From assembly GCA_030844895.1 (NCBI GenBank), contig CM061229.1, forward strand, positions 495,162-559,161: a DNA stretch of 64,000 bases, given 5' to 3'. The notes beneath the pieces are model-generated. The model saw nothing but the letters and a program-made list of their open reading frames with translations. It made no database searches and was not told where the DNA came from. Shown one piece after another: positions 52,803 to 63,718 of this stretch (the first letter of the stretch is position 1; each line of letters starts with the position of its first letter). The position numbers and the translations under genes were made by a program. This DNA comes from Ambrosia x helenae. Its lineage: Eukaryota > Streptophyta > Magnoliopsida > Asterales > Asteraceae.

Positions 52803-54290
52803 ATAGTATAATATATAACATTATATTTATCAACTCGTGTAATACACAGGATTTTAAGATAGTATAATATAGATAATTATAGCCAATTTATTCAACAAAA
52901 ACTTGATGTGCTATGTATGGTCTAAAAAATCTATACAACTAATATATGAAACTCAATGTGGACACATGGCACTCCCATGTTGATCCTTCAATTCTCTAGC
53001 CTATCATATTGTGCCAAGTGTCCAAATGTGAGAATTTATAAGATTTTTCTTTTTTCTAAAAATCAAAAATCATTCAATTAATTTTGGTCAATAATCATTT
53101 ACCAATATTAATTAACTTTCCTAAAACAATAGAACCCTAATTCGATTTGGTCAATAATCATTTACCAATATTAATGGGTCTTTGATTGCTTGCTTGACAA
53201 TAATGGGTCTTTGTGTACAGATTTGATTTGTGTGGTTTAGGGTTCTATTTTATCAACAAGCACTTAATTTGATTGTGTATTATTTAAAAAGTAATACTAA
53301 TTCTTTTGGATCTGTAAAAAAGTTTAAGTGTAACGATTGTATATTGCAATGGGGGTAATATGTTCCGAGTGAGCATCGCCCTCAACAATCGTTTGGAAAG
53401 TGTCTCTTTTGTAAGGTTCGTAGGAATGATCTGTCAATAGGCTGCAATTTTCTTGGGAAATCAATTGACACCCTACTTATACTGATTATCTTTAATCTTT
53501 CTTCAACTCTTCAATCACCTTCAAATCTGATCGAACAGGTTAGTAATGGCCTTCAATCGCTAATCTTGATTGCTTAATTTGATCGAACATGTTCTTTACA
53601 ATTCATTTATGTTATAGGGCCTTAAAACCTATTATTCTTTAACTTATGTTGCGATGAATTGATTCAAGTAGATTGCTATGTGAAATGCAAAATATGATGT
53701 CATTGCAGTATTGAAGATTTTAAAATCCACATATACACAACATGGATATTACGATTCGTCAATGCAGTTACTCAGCTTGGAGGCCCGAAGAGTTGGTATT
53801 TTTTTATAAACTTCTATAAAGTAGGCTTATTCTACTTAATCTTTTATTTAAATGTTTGAATGTTTTTATCAATTATTATCAATACTTTTGCAAATCTGTA
53901 CACTAATATTCATAGAATGGAAATAGATATACATACACATTCTTGTATAATCAGATAAGAAAATTCATGAGAAATGGTAATTGAACGGTTATTAGGAGTT
54001 GTAAAGAAAGGATACAACACTATCAAATTTGTTGATATTAAATTATATTTGTGAGGGTTTGGATTCAATGCTTTTAGCACACTGTTATTGAAACTGTTTT
54101 AGTATCTTTAAGGAGCCACATTAATCTTTGTAGTGCCATTTAAATATGTATTGATTATTAGGTTTCGATTTAGGGGTTCTTAGGGAAAAATCAAGGTTTT
54201 AAGGTTTGACTCATTGTTCTTTATTTTTCGTTTATTATTGTTCAGTCTAATTAATTGTTTTGATTTTTTATTGTTTTTATATGTCAACAG

Positions 54291-54562
54291 GAAAGGTCTA
54301 AAATACTGCTTCGGTTTGCTGATTTGGTTGAGAAGAATGCTGATGAAATAGCGGCTCTTGAAGCTTGGGAAAATGGGAAGCCATATGAACAGGTGACATG
54401 AGATGAAATACCATTGTTCATTCGTCTTTTCCGTTATTATGCTGGTAAGCATAAGCGGTCGATGTATATATATTGGTACTATATTTACTTTTTTATCTGA
54501 ATAGTTAAGCATCTTTGTTATGTTGTTACTACTTCATAGGCTGGGTTGATAAAATCCGAGTG
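54291..54562 (+). pseudogene. ALDH2: Captured exons of mitochondrial-type aldehyde dehydrogenase
   Basis: The exon at 54291-54444, between AACAG and GTAAGC splice sites, encodes ERSKILLRFADLVEKNADEI, AALEAWENGKPYEQVT, a stop (TGA), and DEIPLFIRLFRYYAG. After a 95-bp intron the second exon (54540 onward) gives WVDKI in the correct phase and then loses similarity. This is the N-terminal third of ALDH2-family enzymes, NAD-dependent oxidisers of acetaldehyde and other aldehydes. The catalytic Cys/Glu part is absent. Retained splice sites show capture at the DNA level. The in-frame stop and truncation rule out function as an enzyme. Confidence 0.85.
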
Positions 54563-54721
54563 TGGAGACTGTAGAGGGTGTTGTAAAGATTGCTGTTGGC
54601 TCTGCATATGACAAGTACCATCATGTGCCTGTTGTATGGGTGTTACTAATATGTTCTTTTTTTCTTTTAAAAGGTTTGGAGACCACCAAATTTATGCATT
54701 TTGATGTTGCCAAACAGGTAA
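54563..54721 (+). other. Exon-like segment of unknown origin in Helitron H5
   Basis: Two open pieces follow the aldehyde dehydrogenase exons: VEGVVKIAVGSAYDKYHHVP and, after a T-rich acceptor (TTTCTTTTAAAAG), LETTKFMHFDVAKQ ending at a GTAAGA donor. I do not recognise the source gene. The second piece has proper splice-site context, so capture from another gene is plausible. Confidence 0.3.
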
Positions 54722-56440
54722 GAGTGTCCCTATCACATTACCTTGATAATATTAAATTGAGAATTTAAAGTTTTTCCTCTTGACATTTTAGATTTGAAAG
54801 TGTAAATATACTATGCAGAAGTGTGTTTATGAGTCACGTTTAATTATGTATAGTTCAAATGAGGTTCAATGTAAGGCATAGTACAACCAAAAGAATAGGT
54901 GAGACAACTAATAAGCAAATCGAGCAAGGTGGTTATTAAGCTTTTTTTTGTGATCAATATATCTAAGGTGGTTACTAATTTGGCCTTAAGACTTGCAAAA
55001 TGGTAGGGTCAAAATAGGTTATTTTAAGTTTTTAACAGAAGAAAGTCTGCAATAGCTATGGAGGAATCTACAAGTTTGTTGTTTTCTTGATTCCAATAAG
55101 GATTTGATTGGAATACTTATTAGTGATATGCCGTAGGAAACTAAATCTTAGGTGTATAATGTGCGAATAAGACGAGCATTGAGGACAGGCATGGTGCATG
55201 CCTATTGAAGGCTATTTTAGCTGTTTTAGACATGTTTACCTGGGTGCAAGGAGCTAATAAAACGACACTTGAGATAGGCATGACGCACACCAATCCAGGT
55301 TATTTTGGCTGTTATAAACGTTGTGCCTCTTTGTAAATCCGGTTCCGTCGTTGAAACTGTTGCAAAATCAAATTTAAATATTTTGAGTAGTCTGTCGGTT
55401 TTATACAATCAAAACGGGAAAAGTCAGCCAAATTTCAATGGCTACAAATTGTTGTTGACCATGTTAAAGAATTTCAGTGGAAATTATGAATTGAACTATA
55501 AAAAATGAACATAACAACAGGTGCATCAAATAATTATAAGTTTTGGTTATTAGGTTAGATCAATTGAAGGAATGGTTGGTGTGCATCAAATATATCAACA
55601 GGTGCATATCTCCCATTTTCTTAACTTCTATTTTGTAAGATTTCTCTTTTTAATTCTACTTATACTTATGGATAACAATACAAGTTCTTATACCTTAATT
55701 TGTCGGTTCGTAACATAATTGCTTGCTGAAAGAATAGTGTTTATACCAAAAAGTCAAAAGTAGTAGCAAGGATGACCTTGGCTTGAAACACAGCTACATA
55801 CAAGGTGCATTGACATTGAAAATTGGTGATAAAAATTCAAATCTATGTTAATGAAGTAAACTTTTTTTAGTACCTTTTTTTTTTGTGATCAATTATGTGA
55901 GTAAGTTTTGATTTTTTAAGTTTCTAATTGTTTTCTTCCGTCACATCGCTTGGGAAATGGGTCAATCGGACAATAATTAAAAAAAGTTCTTCAGCAGAGT
56001 AGTTATTTTGATAGGTCAAAACTAGAAGTGTATGTTAGATCATACGACCTACGAAATGTGTATCTACATGATCACTAAATTTCATGTAAAGAATTTGTAT
56101 TACTTATTATATGGTTGATAAAAACAGTTAAGAGCGAGAACATTCTAGCTAGAAGTAGCTCTTAATTTTAATAATAGTGCATCTGTTAACTTATTAGCGC
56201 ACTGCACTTACTTTTTAGCGCACTTCATCATTTGCCCAGCTGCAGATTAGTGCAACAGCAGATTAGCGCAGGGCAGGTGTAAAGTTGCTTATACTTGATG
56301 GTGATGGAATGTCAAGACTAAAAACAAAAAATGCGGTGTATAAGGAAATATTTAGTGATATTTGAATAAAATGTGTATTGCTTGCTTTTAAATTTTAATA
56401 AAATATTTCTACTATATTTTTTATACGTTTTACCTCTCAA
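54722..56440 (+). other. Remaining Helitron H5 body, no gene recognised
   Basis: Repeated phrases occur, for example GACGAGCATTGAGGACAGGCATG near 55171 and GACACTTGAGATAGGCATGACG near 55263 (shown in part). Otherwise it is AT-rich non-coding sequence. Confidence 0.4.
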
Positions 56441-56488
56441 AATAATTGTACGTTGGTGAACCGCGTGTCCACGCGAGCAAAAGTCTAG

Positions 56489-57840
56489 TATAAACAAAAC
56501 TAGACACCTAGTAATATAAAACAGACTCAACTAAACTAGACCACACGACAGGCAAGTGTACCTATCAATGCAGTACTATTTAAGTAAGTCTGAGTATCGA
56601 ACCCACAGGACACTAATGGAAAACAAAACTAGACTCGACTAAAACTTAAAATAAATGATTTTTAAATTGGCTTTTGGTTTTTTTTAAATAATTAATTAAA
56701 ATAAAATAAAATAAATAAATAAATAAGATAAACAGACAGCAAGGATAAGTGAGGAAAATATCATGATAGGAAGGCAACTACCTAGGTCAAGAATCCTACA
56801 TGTAAGTCACAACTCTCGGTAATGGAAAACTGAATGGATACCAGATTTTAAAGATAACTCAAGAAACCTTAAGACGTACTAGATCTCCTCCCGGTCTCAC
56901 TAACACACCCCAAAGAGTCCTAAGGAATAAAACACTGGCTGTCTAGCTTGGATCACCTCCCGGTCTCACCTCACTAAGAATGTAAAGGTACTCTAATGAC
57001 TCGATCACCTCCCGGTCTCTCTAATCACAATACACGCGAAGATGTAAAGGAGTAACTTAATTGGGTTAACTATGACTTGAAATTGCAAGAAACTAAATAC
57101 AACTAGGATAGGATCACCTCCCGGTCTCACCCAACACATAACACCTAAAGCTCTAGACAACCCAACATTCAATCACCTCCCGGGTCTCAAGAATGGAAGA
57201 ATACCTAAGTCCTCTAAACTCTCTAATCAAGTTCCTATGGCTTTTGTGCACAAAACCATAAACTAAGCTACGAGCACGGAGCAAGCAACCCTAATAACCA
57301 TCCAAACATGAAAGACATTCACTAAGACGATTATGGAACTATCAAAAATAATAAATTAGACTTAAGTACGCACACACATCATAATAAACACCAACCAAAT
57401 CGTTACCAAAACATTAACCATTCAAAAATAATCCATTAACCGAGAACTATAAAATTAACATGTAGTCATCATACAACCTAGGTAGCCATAAAAGGTTTAG
57501 CCAATAATATTCATGACAAACGATAAAAACATAGTTTTGGTACCAAAGTAACACATAGTCATAAAGTTTAGAACACAAAGTAGTAAACGAAAATAACCAA
57601 TATTGTGTAACCTCGATCCCTAGCCTTCCTGCCCTTCACTTCCTCTCAATATTATTTAGAGCTGCTGTCGATTAACTTCTTCTTCGAAAATAATCTGCTT
57701 CAGCCTCTTGACGGCTGTTAGATGATTCTACAAAAAAAATAATGATCCTTTCTTCCACTCGATGCCTTCGATAATTATATTTGCGGTCCAAAACAAAGTT
57801 GCTTATTTGGACTTGGGCCACGAGCCCAAGTCTTTGACAT
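56489..57840. other. Probable LTR/LARD-type remnant with spaced motif
   Basis: It contains GGCAAGTGTACCTATCAATG and AGTATCGAACCCACAGG (about 56551-56615), phrases common in non-coding plant retroelement LTRs. Five copies of ATCACCTCCCGGTCTCA lie at about 56883, 56951, 57002, 57113 and 57171. No coding sequence and no paired ends were found, so the class is open. Confidence 0.4.
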
Positions 57841-57846
57841 TTTTTT

Positions 57847-57965
57847 TCTTTTCTATTATTATTATTATTATTGGTGGTGGGGTGGTGGGTGGTGGTGGTG
57901 GTGGTGGTGGTGGTGGTGGTGGTGGTGGTGGTGGTGTGGTGGTGTGTGGTGGTGGTGGTGTAACT
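57847..57965. repeat. ATT and GGT microsatellite
   Basis: (ATT)n changing to (GGT)n and GTGGTG runs of about 90 bp. The poly-glycine frame across it has no supporting context. Confidence 0.9.
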
Positions 57966-58036
57966 CTATATTCCCGAATCGGGTGTTCTTGGCTCGACCA
58001 AAGTTACTCGTTTATGATCCAACGTTCATGAACATC

Positions 58037-58679
58037 TAGGGATGGCAATCAAACCCGAACCCGATGGGAAAACCCGAAACCCAACACATTTGGGACGGGT
58101 TTTGGGTCGGGTAATCGGGTATGGGTCCGGGTATGGGATTAGTTTTTATTTTTTTTCACGGGTTTGGGATTTGATGATATACCCATTTACCCGACCCGAT
58201 TACCCGATAAAGTATACCCGTTTACCCGATTAGATACCCAATATAATTTCTAATATATCGTTTTAAATATGTATGCATAATATATCTAATTGTCCATCTA
58301 CATTATCATCTTGTGCTAAAATTACCAAAAAGTTAGTGTATACTATTTGTTATCTATGTCTTTGATTATTTTTATATGATTTAAGTATTTTATATTTATA
58401 CATTGTAATCATTTACATATATATTTAATAATGGTAAATGTAATTGGTTAATAGTTACCTAATAGATGTCAGTCGGGTTTTTGGTCGGATATACTCAATG
58501 AGTAAGTTTTAAAAATTAATGGGTTTACCCGAAACCCGCGGGTATACCCGATACCCGATGGGTAATTACCCGACACAAACCCGACGGGTTTTGGGCCGGG
58601 TTTGGGACAAGCATACCTAATCAGGTATGGGGTTGGGATTACCTAAACCCGTCCCAAACCCGACCCATCGCCATTCCTA
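58037..58679. mobile_element. hAT-type MITE with perfect 8-bp duplication
   Basis: Ends TAGGGATGGCAATC (left) and TAGGAATGGCGATG (right, reverse complement), flanked by the exact duplication TGAACATC at 58029-58036 and 58680-58687. The interior repeats ACCCGACCCG / CGGGTTTGGG words in both orientations. It is 643 bp with no transposase. Confidence 0.88.
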
Positions 58680-58932
58680 TGAACATCTGCTCTCAAGTGT
58701 TCGTGTCTCGATTAAAATTCTTACGTTTTGAGCTCATTTTCCACGAACGCCTATAAAATAAACAAATAAACACATAATAAAAATGACACGAAAAGAATTA
58801 AAACTTGACCAAATAATATACTAAATACATAGGAAAAGAGATGTGTTTTGCAACACATCAATAGCCAATTTATTCAACAAAGAAAAAACACTAAATTGAA
58901 CTTTTTTCGTCAGCTGGACTGAACATCGATCG

Positions 58933-60578
58933 TCACATATCGGAGAGAGGTTTTGAGAACACTGGTATACTTTGTGGGTGCCTAAAGAAATTTGTCGGAT
59001 CAACTTTGGCTTTTATTCGAATCAACTTCTTAAAATTCTCTCTCTTCCAGTACCTTTCCCCCCAAACACTAGCTTCTTCATAACTACCCTTTCCAACACC
59101 TAAATCAAGATCAATGTAGTTCAAATATGCCTCCCTCGGGTTACTTGACACATACGGCTTCAAAGTCTTATCAAAGCTTCGGAGCCAAGCTATCCGTCTA
59201 AGAGATATCGTGGTCATATCCGAAGGTTGATCAATAAGGTTCACAAGCTTGAATATCTGGTACAATACCCCAGCTCTATGAGGATACGGGGTTGCTGTAT
59301 CTGAGTACTCCTCCATCTTGCCGCCAAATGTGTACAGCTGCAACATCTCAGAGTTGTCATTCTCAAACATCTTTCTCCAAATCTCTCTTAGTCCCCTTTT
59401 AGGAATTGGAGTTCGGACATAGTCTGATTTGCCTTTGAAGTTCGTCTTGGGGATGGCTGATCGGTTTGCAAGAACCTCGACAGGCGTCGAGGTTGTAAAG
59501 CCTCCAAACTGAAGGGTGGATTGGACCATTCGTACTTCTTGGCAGACTTCTCGTGTGACATTAAGCTCTGGGAAACTTTGGTTCAACAAGGAAGCAGAGT
59601 GTCAGTATTACCCTGATAAATACCATGAAACAAAATTCGTATGGTTTTCTTGGTGGAGTTGTCTATATTTTCACTGTTAATCTGAACTCTCATTTGTAAT
59701 TCACGATCAAACTTTGGCAACACGTATTGATATTTATGGAATACATCTGTTGCACCTTGTTCTATAGTTATATTCACCATGAAAATAGTGACTCGTTCCG
59801 GTACCGGAACCAACCTCAACTTCCAAGCAAGAACAATTCCGAAACTGGAAGCACCACCTCCACGAATCGCCCAAAACAAATCTTCACCCATCGATTTCTT
59901 GACTAGAATATTTCCATTTACATCCATGAAATGAACATCCAAAACATTATCAGCACCAGTACCGTATTTCCTCACAAGGTTGCCATATCCACCACCGCTC
60001 AGGAACCCACTAATACCCACTGAGGGGCACACACCAGCCGGGAAATACAACGTGTCGGTCTTCTGAGAAATAGTGTAGTAGAGTTCACCAAGCAGAGCGC
60101 CACCCTGGACCCACGCAGTCCGGTTTTTCAACGTTGATGTCTATAGACCTCATGTTGACGAGATCAACCATGACAAATGGAACATCAGCGGTGTACGAGA
60201 GGCCCTCGTAGTCGTGCCCCCCACCCCGGATCCTCATCTCATACCCATGTTTCTTGGCGCAGAAAAGAGCGGCTTGAATATGTGTTTCGTCCGTGGGAGT
60301 AACGATGACTGATGGTTTGGGAGTGGAAGGGTTGTTGAACCTCAAGTTGCGTACTGCAGCTTCCCAAACGGGTAAGAAAGAAGAATTGGTGGGAGTGAAT
60401 ATGAGTTGGGTGATGGTGGTGGCATTGTTGGAGTTGGATTGGAGACATGTATGAAATTATCAGAAGTTGGAGTAACATCAAAGATGGAGGACAATGCTCC
60501 AAATGAAATACAAAAGAAAAGAGATAGAACCAAGAGGATTAACACAGAAGAAGAAGTTAGTCGAGAGTTCTTCATCAT
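58933..60578 (-). pseudogene. Berberine-bridge-enzyme-like FAD oxidase, three frameshifts
   Basis: It starts at the double Met at 60578 (MMKNSRLTSSSVLILLVL), a secretory signal peptide. A Met at 60608 would lie too close to the TATA box. Then, across frames: NATTITQLIFTPTNSSFLP, RFNNPSTPKPSVIVTPTDET, the FAD loop MRIRGGGHDYEGLSYTADVP with its covalent His, AGVCPSVGISGFLSGGGYGN with its covalent Cys, EDLFWAIRGGGASSFGIVLA, and the BBE C-terminal domain ending YLNYIDLDLG and RHPQSIPVF. Frames break near 60450, 60120 and 59588. Family members are about 530 residues and oxidise alkaloids, monolignols or oligosaccharides in the wall or apoplast. There are no introns, as is usual. All domains are present and each break is tiny, so it is a recent pseudogene, or the breaks are base errors. 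Confidence 0.88.
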
Positions 60579-60617
60579 GTTTTGGTGCATGTGTTTGATG
60601 TATGGCAATTAATGGAC

Positions 60618-60627
60618 CTATTTATAT
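60618..60627 (-). promoter_or_regulatory. TATA box of the oxidase gene
   Basis: ATATAAATAG on the minus strand, about 40 bp before the Met at 60578. It supports that start over the upstream Met at 60608. Confidence 0.6.
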
Positions 60628-60907
60628 CATAACTCACATAAAATTTGATAGGCTGAACACCGCGGAAGGCGATGTTTGAAATTAAATATTGAACACTTGT
60701 AATATTTGATAATAGATTTTCATCAAAGACTTGACTTTGAAAATGACAAATTGACAATTAATATTAATTCAACTAGTCTCCATTCAAATTGATCATTTTT
60801 TTCATTGTTTTCTAGTTATTGACGGTATCAATGATTTAAGACTTTTAAGTTTACTGACGTTTGAATTTTAATTATTTTATTTATATTAGATTAAAAAAAT
60901 AGCTAAT
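60628..60907. other. Upstream region of the oxidase gene
   Basis: AT-rich. I see no other feature. Confidence 0.4.
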
Positions 60908-61109
60908 GATGTTCTAGCTTAGTGGTTGCAATAGAGGTGGGAATGTTTACTCACTTTGTGGGGTTCCTGCCCTGGGAGGTCACAGGTTCGAATCCCACCC
61001 AGAGTAGGGTTATTCTGAAATGAGGGACTGGACCTTAGGGGGCCCGGGGACCAGACTTAAAGGGTGCGGGCTTCTTTATGGGTGTGTACCGTTGACCGTT
61101 CAAAAAAAA
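60908..61109 (+). mobile_element. tRNA-derived SINE
   Basis: Polymerase III boxes TAGCTTAGTGG (A, 60915-60925) and GGTTCGAATCC (B, 60985-60995), then a GC-rich body, and a 3' end CCGTTC followed by an A8 tail (61102-61109). TTCTAG occurs at both edges (60912 and 61110), but it overlaps the element, so the target duplication is doubtful. It shares its 3' end with the fragment at 36365. Confidence 0.75.
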
Positions 61110-61496
61110 TTCTAGGCAAAGTACTTCTATTCATTGTGTTTTCTACCCTATTGTTCATTGCATATCTAATTGGTACTCATTGTGTTTTACATTCAATTGT
61201 GTCTAACGCAACTGGGTTTCGACTTTTTATCAAAAGTATAACAATATGGTACTCATATTAAAGATAAAAAAACGCTCAATTTTATAGTATATTTTTTTTT
61301 AAAAAGGATGACGTATAAAAAAGTTACGGACGTTTAAAAATGAAGGTGGAAATGGCATGTGACTTGCATGTGCATCTTCTTTTGACAAAATTATCCTTCC
61401 CACTTGTTTAATCCTTTGAACACATGTCATTTTCTAGTGGCGTCTTACCCTGCTCATTTTTTGTAGCCTTTGTAGAATAACTCAACCCTATATGTA
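61110..61496. other. No gene seen
   Basis: AT-rich spacer between the SINE and Helitron H4. Confidence 0.5.
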
Positions 61497-62494
61497 TCTA
61501 TGTATGTATGTATGTATGTATGTATGTATGTATGTATGTATGTATGTATGTCAAAGGGCTAAATCCTACATGGTACACATGTAGCCATTCTCCCCTTTGA
61601 GAGTGTTATGTAGGATGTCATGTGGCATTAAGATATTTTAGAGAAAAAAAAGTTCAAAAACGAAATTGGATTTTTTCTCTCTCATGTTTCCTCCCATATT
61701 TTTTAAACGTTAATATCTTTTATCTGCGAGATTTTTTATAGAAAAAAATTACACCAAATTAACTAGCATTTTATTATCTTTCCACGAGTACCATAGTGCT
61801 ATATAAAAACGGAGAAAAAAACGACTATTTTTTGTGGGATTTTGTTCATATAGGAAAAAAAAACACGTGTTCAGGTAGGGCTGACATAACAGGTTACACG
61901 AACCTGTTAAGACACGAACACGAAACAAGTAAACACGAACACGAAACGAAAATAAACAGGTCTTAACGCATGTCGACCTGTAATAGACACGAAACCTGTT
62001 AAGGCCAAACAAAGAAACCTGTTAAAATCATGTAGATTAGTGTCAGGTTATCGTGTTTGTGTCTGAATTGCCAACTCTATGTTCAGGTAATTCATTAATC
62101 ATGTATATAGGCAAGTCACTAATTTTGTTCAAACCAGTAAATATTAATTCCATTTTCAACCAAAGCAGAATAGGTTATTAGGGTTATACATTGTTTAGGT
62201 TAGGTATCAATATTAGTATGTTAGATTTGTACATCTTTTTAGCCTTTAGAATAGTTGTTAATATTAGAGTTACATTGTTTTAGATTAGGTGTTAGCATTG
62301 CAGAATAGGTTATTAGAGTTATACACTGTTTTAGGTTAGATGTTAACATTAGAATAATACATTGTTTAAGGTTAGGCGTTAACATTGGAGATGCATTGTT
62401 GAATTGTTTTAGGTTAGATGCTATTTCATATGTAAAATTAATGTGTCTTATTAATTTCTCAACCCCCGAAAAGCTCCGGTGGGTATTAATCTAG
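61497..62494 (+). mobile_element. Non-autonomous Helitron (H4) with nested hAT MITE
   Basis: Begins A/TCTATGTATG with a (TATG)n expansion (61498-61550). It follows the H1-H3 family body (GGGCTAAATCCTACATGG, AACTAGCATTTTATTATC, CAAGTCACTAATTTTG) and ends CCCCCGAAAAGCTCCGGTGGG, then TATTAATCTAG and T (62494). The hairpin is weaker than in H2. It is interrupted at 61876-62079 by a hAT MITE. Confidence 0.8.
61876..62079. mobile_element. hAT-type MITE nested in Helitron H4
   Basis: Ends TAGGGCTGACATAACAGG and, on the reverse complement, TAGAGTTGGCAATTCAGAC, flanked by the exact 8-bp duplication TGTTCAGG (61868-61875 and 62080-62087). 204 bp with ACACGAACACGAAA repeats. H2, which lacks it, reads GTGTTCAGGTTATTCATTAA, so the empty site is visible in this same window. 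Confidence 0.92.
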
Positions 62495-62949
62495 TTATAA
62501 ATGTAGCTCTTAATTGTCAAGCCTCGTTCATTGAATATATATATTCAAGTATTCTTTCAACTTGCGATTTTGTTTTCAGTTGTACGACTGTGTGTTTAGC
62601 CGCCAATCCGGCATGCAAGCGCCCTTCGTTGATGATAACATTTTTCGGCAAGAGGGAGATTATTTTATATCCTATATGTTAATTTTTGAGTGTTCATGAA
62701 TAGTGTTGTTTTAGTTTTGAAAATGCTTTATATACTAATGTGTTTGATCATTTTAACAAACAAATATATGTGCAGCTGGTTTGGGTGGGATTGTGACAGA
62801 TGTTTTCTTTAGGTTCGAATCTTGTCATGTGCATCTTTTTTACCAATATTCTGTTTAGCAGTTTTTATTTAAAAAATAAACCAAGGTGGTGTACACGTGT
62901 TTTCTTACTGGGCTGACCACGTTTTATGTTAGCTTAGTCATTAACAACA
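62495..62949. other. No gene seen
   Basis: Short open stretches without recognised similarity. Possibly the promoter region of the gene starting at 63236. Confidence 0.35.
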
Positions 62950-63235
62950 CACAAACCATCTGTTGCCTTCTTTCCCTGCACAACCAAGACTCCCCTCTCC
63001 TCTCCTCAAAACACACACACACACACACACAAGACAAATCACCCTCTTTCTCTCATTCACACACCACTCAGTAACCCATATCCTCTCTAACCTCTCAACC
63101 TTGCTGAAAATTATAGAGAGAGAGAGAGAGACGCGTAGAGCAAGAGAGAGACGCAGAGATAGAAGAGGGAAAGAGAGAGAGAAAGAGAGAGTTGTGGAGG
63201 GGAAAGAGAAGGGGACCTGCAAGCTCTTCTAAGAA
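62950..63235 (+). promoter_or_regulatory. CT/CA- and GA-rich 5' leader of a gene entering from the right
   Basis: CT-rich sequence, (CA)n at about 63009-63030, TCTCTCATTCACACACC, then (GA)n at 63115-63190, directly before an ATG. Such pyrimidine- and GA-rich leaders are common in plant genes. Confidence 0.45.
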
Positions 63236-63718
63236 ATGTCAAAACAAAAGGTTTTGGTTTCGATTCTTTTAAAGAGGTTATTACCCAACATTTAATTATC
63301 TTGCCAGATTAGTTTACCTCTCAAATGGGTTCTATGGCCAATGATGATATTAATTGCAATTTCAACATGTTTTGTTTCCTAGAGCCTTTGCCTTATTTGG
63401 TTTGCTTTTGTGTGTGATGTTACTTTGTTTGCCCAACATGCAATAAGATTAATAGAAATCCATTGATCTTCATACAATCGTATTTTGGGTTTATGAGATC
63501 TATGGGGTTTTTTTTTTCAAATTAAATGTTTAAAGGCTTAACTTTTTTTGCCCGCCAGTTGTTCGAGTAAACGTCAAAGCCAATTTTTTGTTGGTTTTCA
63601 GGCAAAATTGTTTATGTTCAAGTAAAATTTATTGCGTTTTTTTTCTTTTCAACAGGTTTTTCTACAACAGTATTGGATGCAGGTTTGTTCGCTACGCGGT
63701 CAGAAATTAACTAGCCCC
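63236..63718 (+). CDS. Possible first two coding exons of an unidentified gene
   Basis: ATG at 63236 opens exon 1, MSKQK, ending at AAG/GTTTTG (63250). A 405-bp intron ends in TTCTTTTCAACAG (63655). Exon 2 (63656-63718, 63 nt) continues in the same phase as VFLQQYWMQVCSLRGQKLTS followed by P, and closes at a good donor, CCCC/GTAAGT. The two exons join in phase 0 without a stop, and the GA-rich leader lies just upstream. About 280 bp of further intron reach the window edge. I do not recognise the family from 26 residues. It could also be a chance frame. Confidence 0.4.

Larger units (their letters stand above)
52930..56488 (+). mobile_element. Helitron (H5) carrying aldehyde dehydrogenase exons
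   Basis: The 5' end is A/TCTATACAACTAATATATG at 52930 followed by GGACACATGGC, common behind Helitron starts. The 3' end is the hairpin CGCGTGTCCACGCG, then AGCAAAAGTCTAG and T, the Helitron CTRR end at 56488. The body is 3.56 kb with no RepHel protein. It contains exons of an ALDH2-type gene in the same orientation as the element, plus other exon-like segments (for example AG/...CATTTTGATGTTGCCAAACAG/GTAAGA near 54675-54720). This is the classic exon-capture architecture. Confidence 0.72.

Noticed and set aside
57762..58031. Poly-glycine reading frame.
   Set aside because: It is a translation of the (GGT)n microsatellite, with no similarity or gene context on either side.
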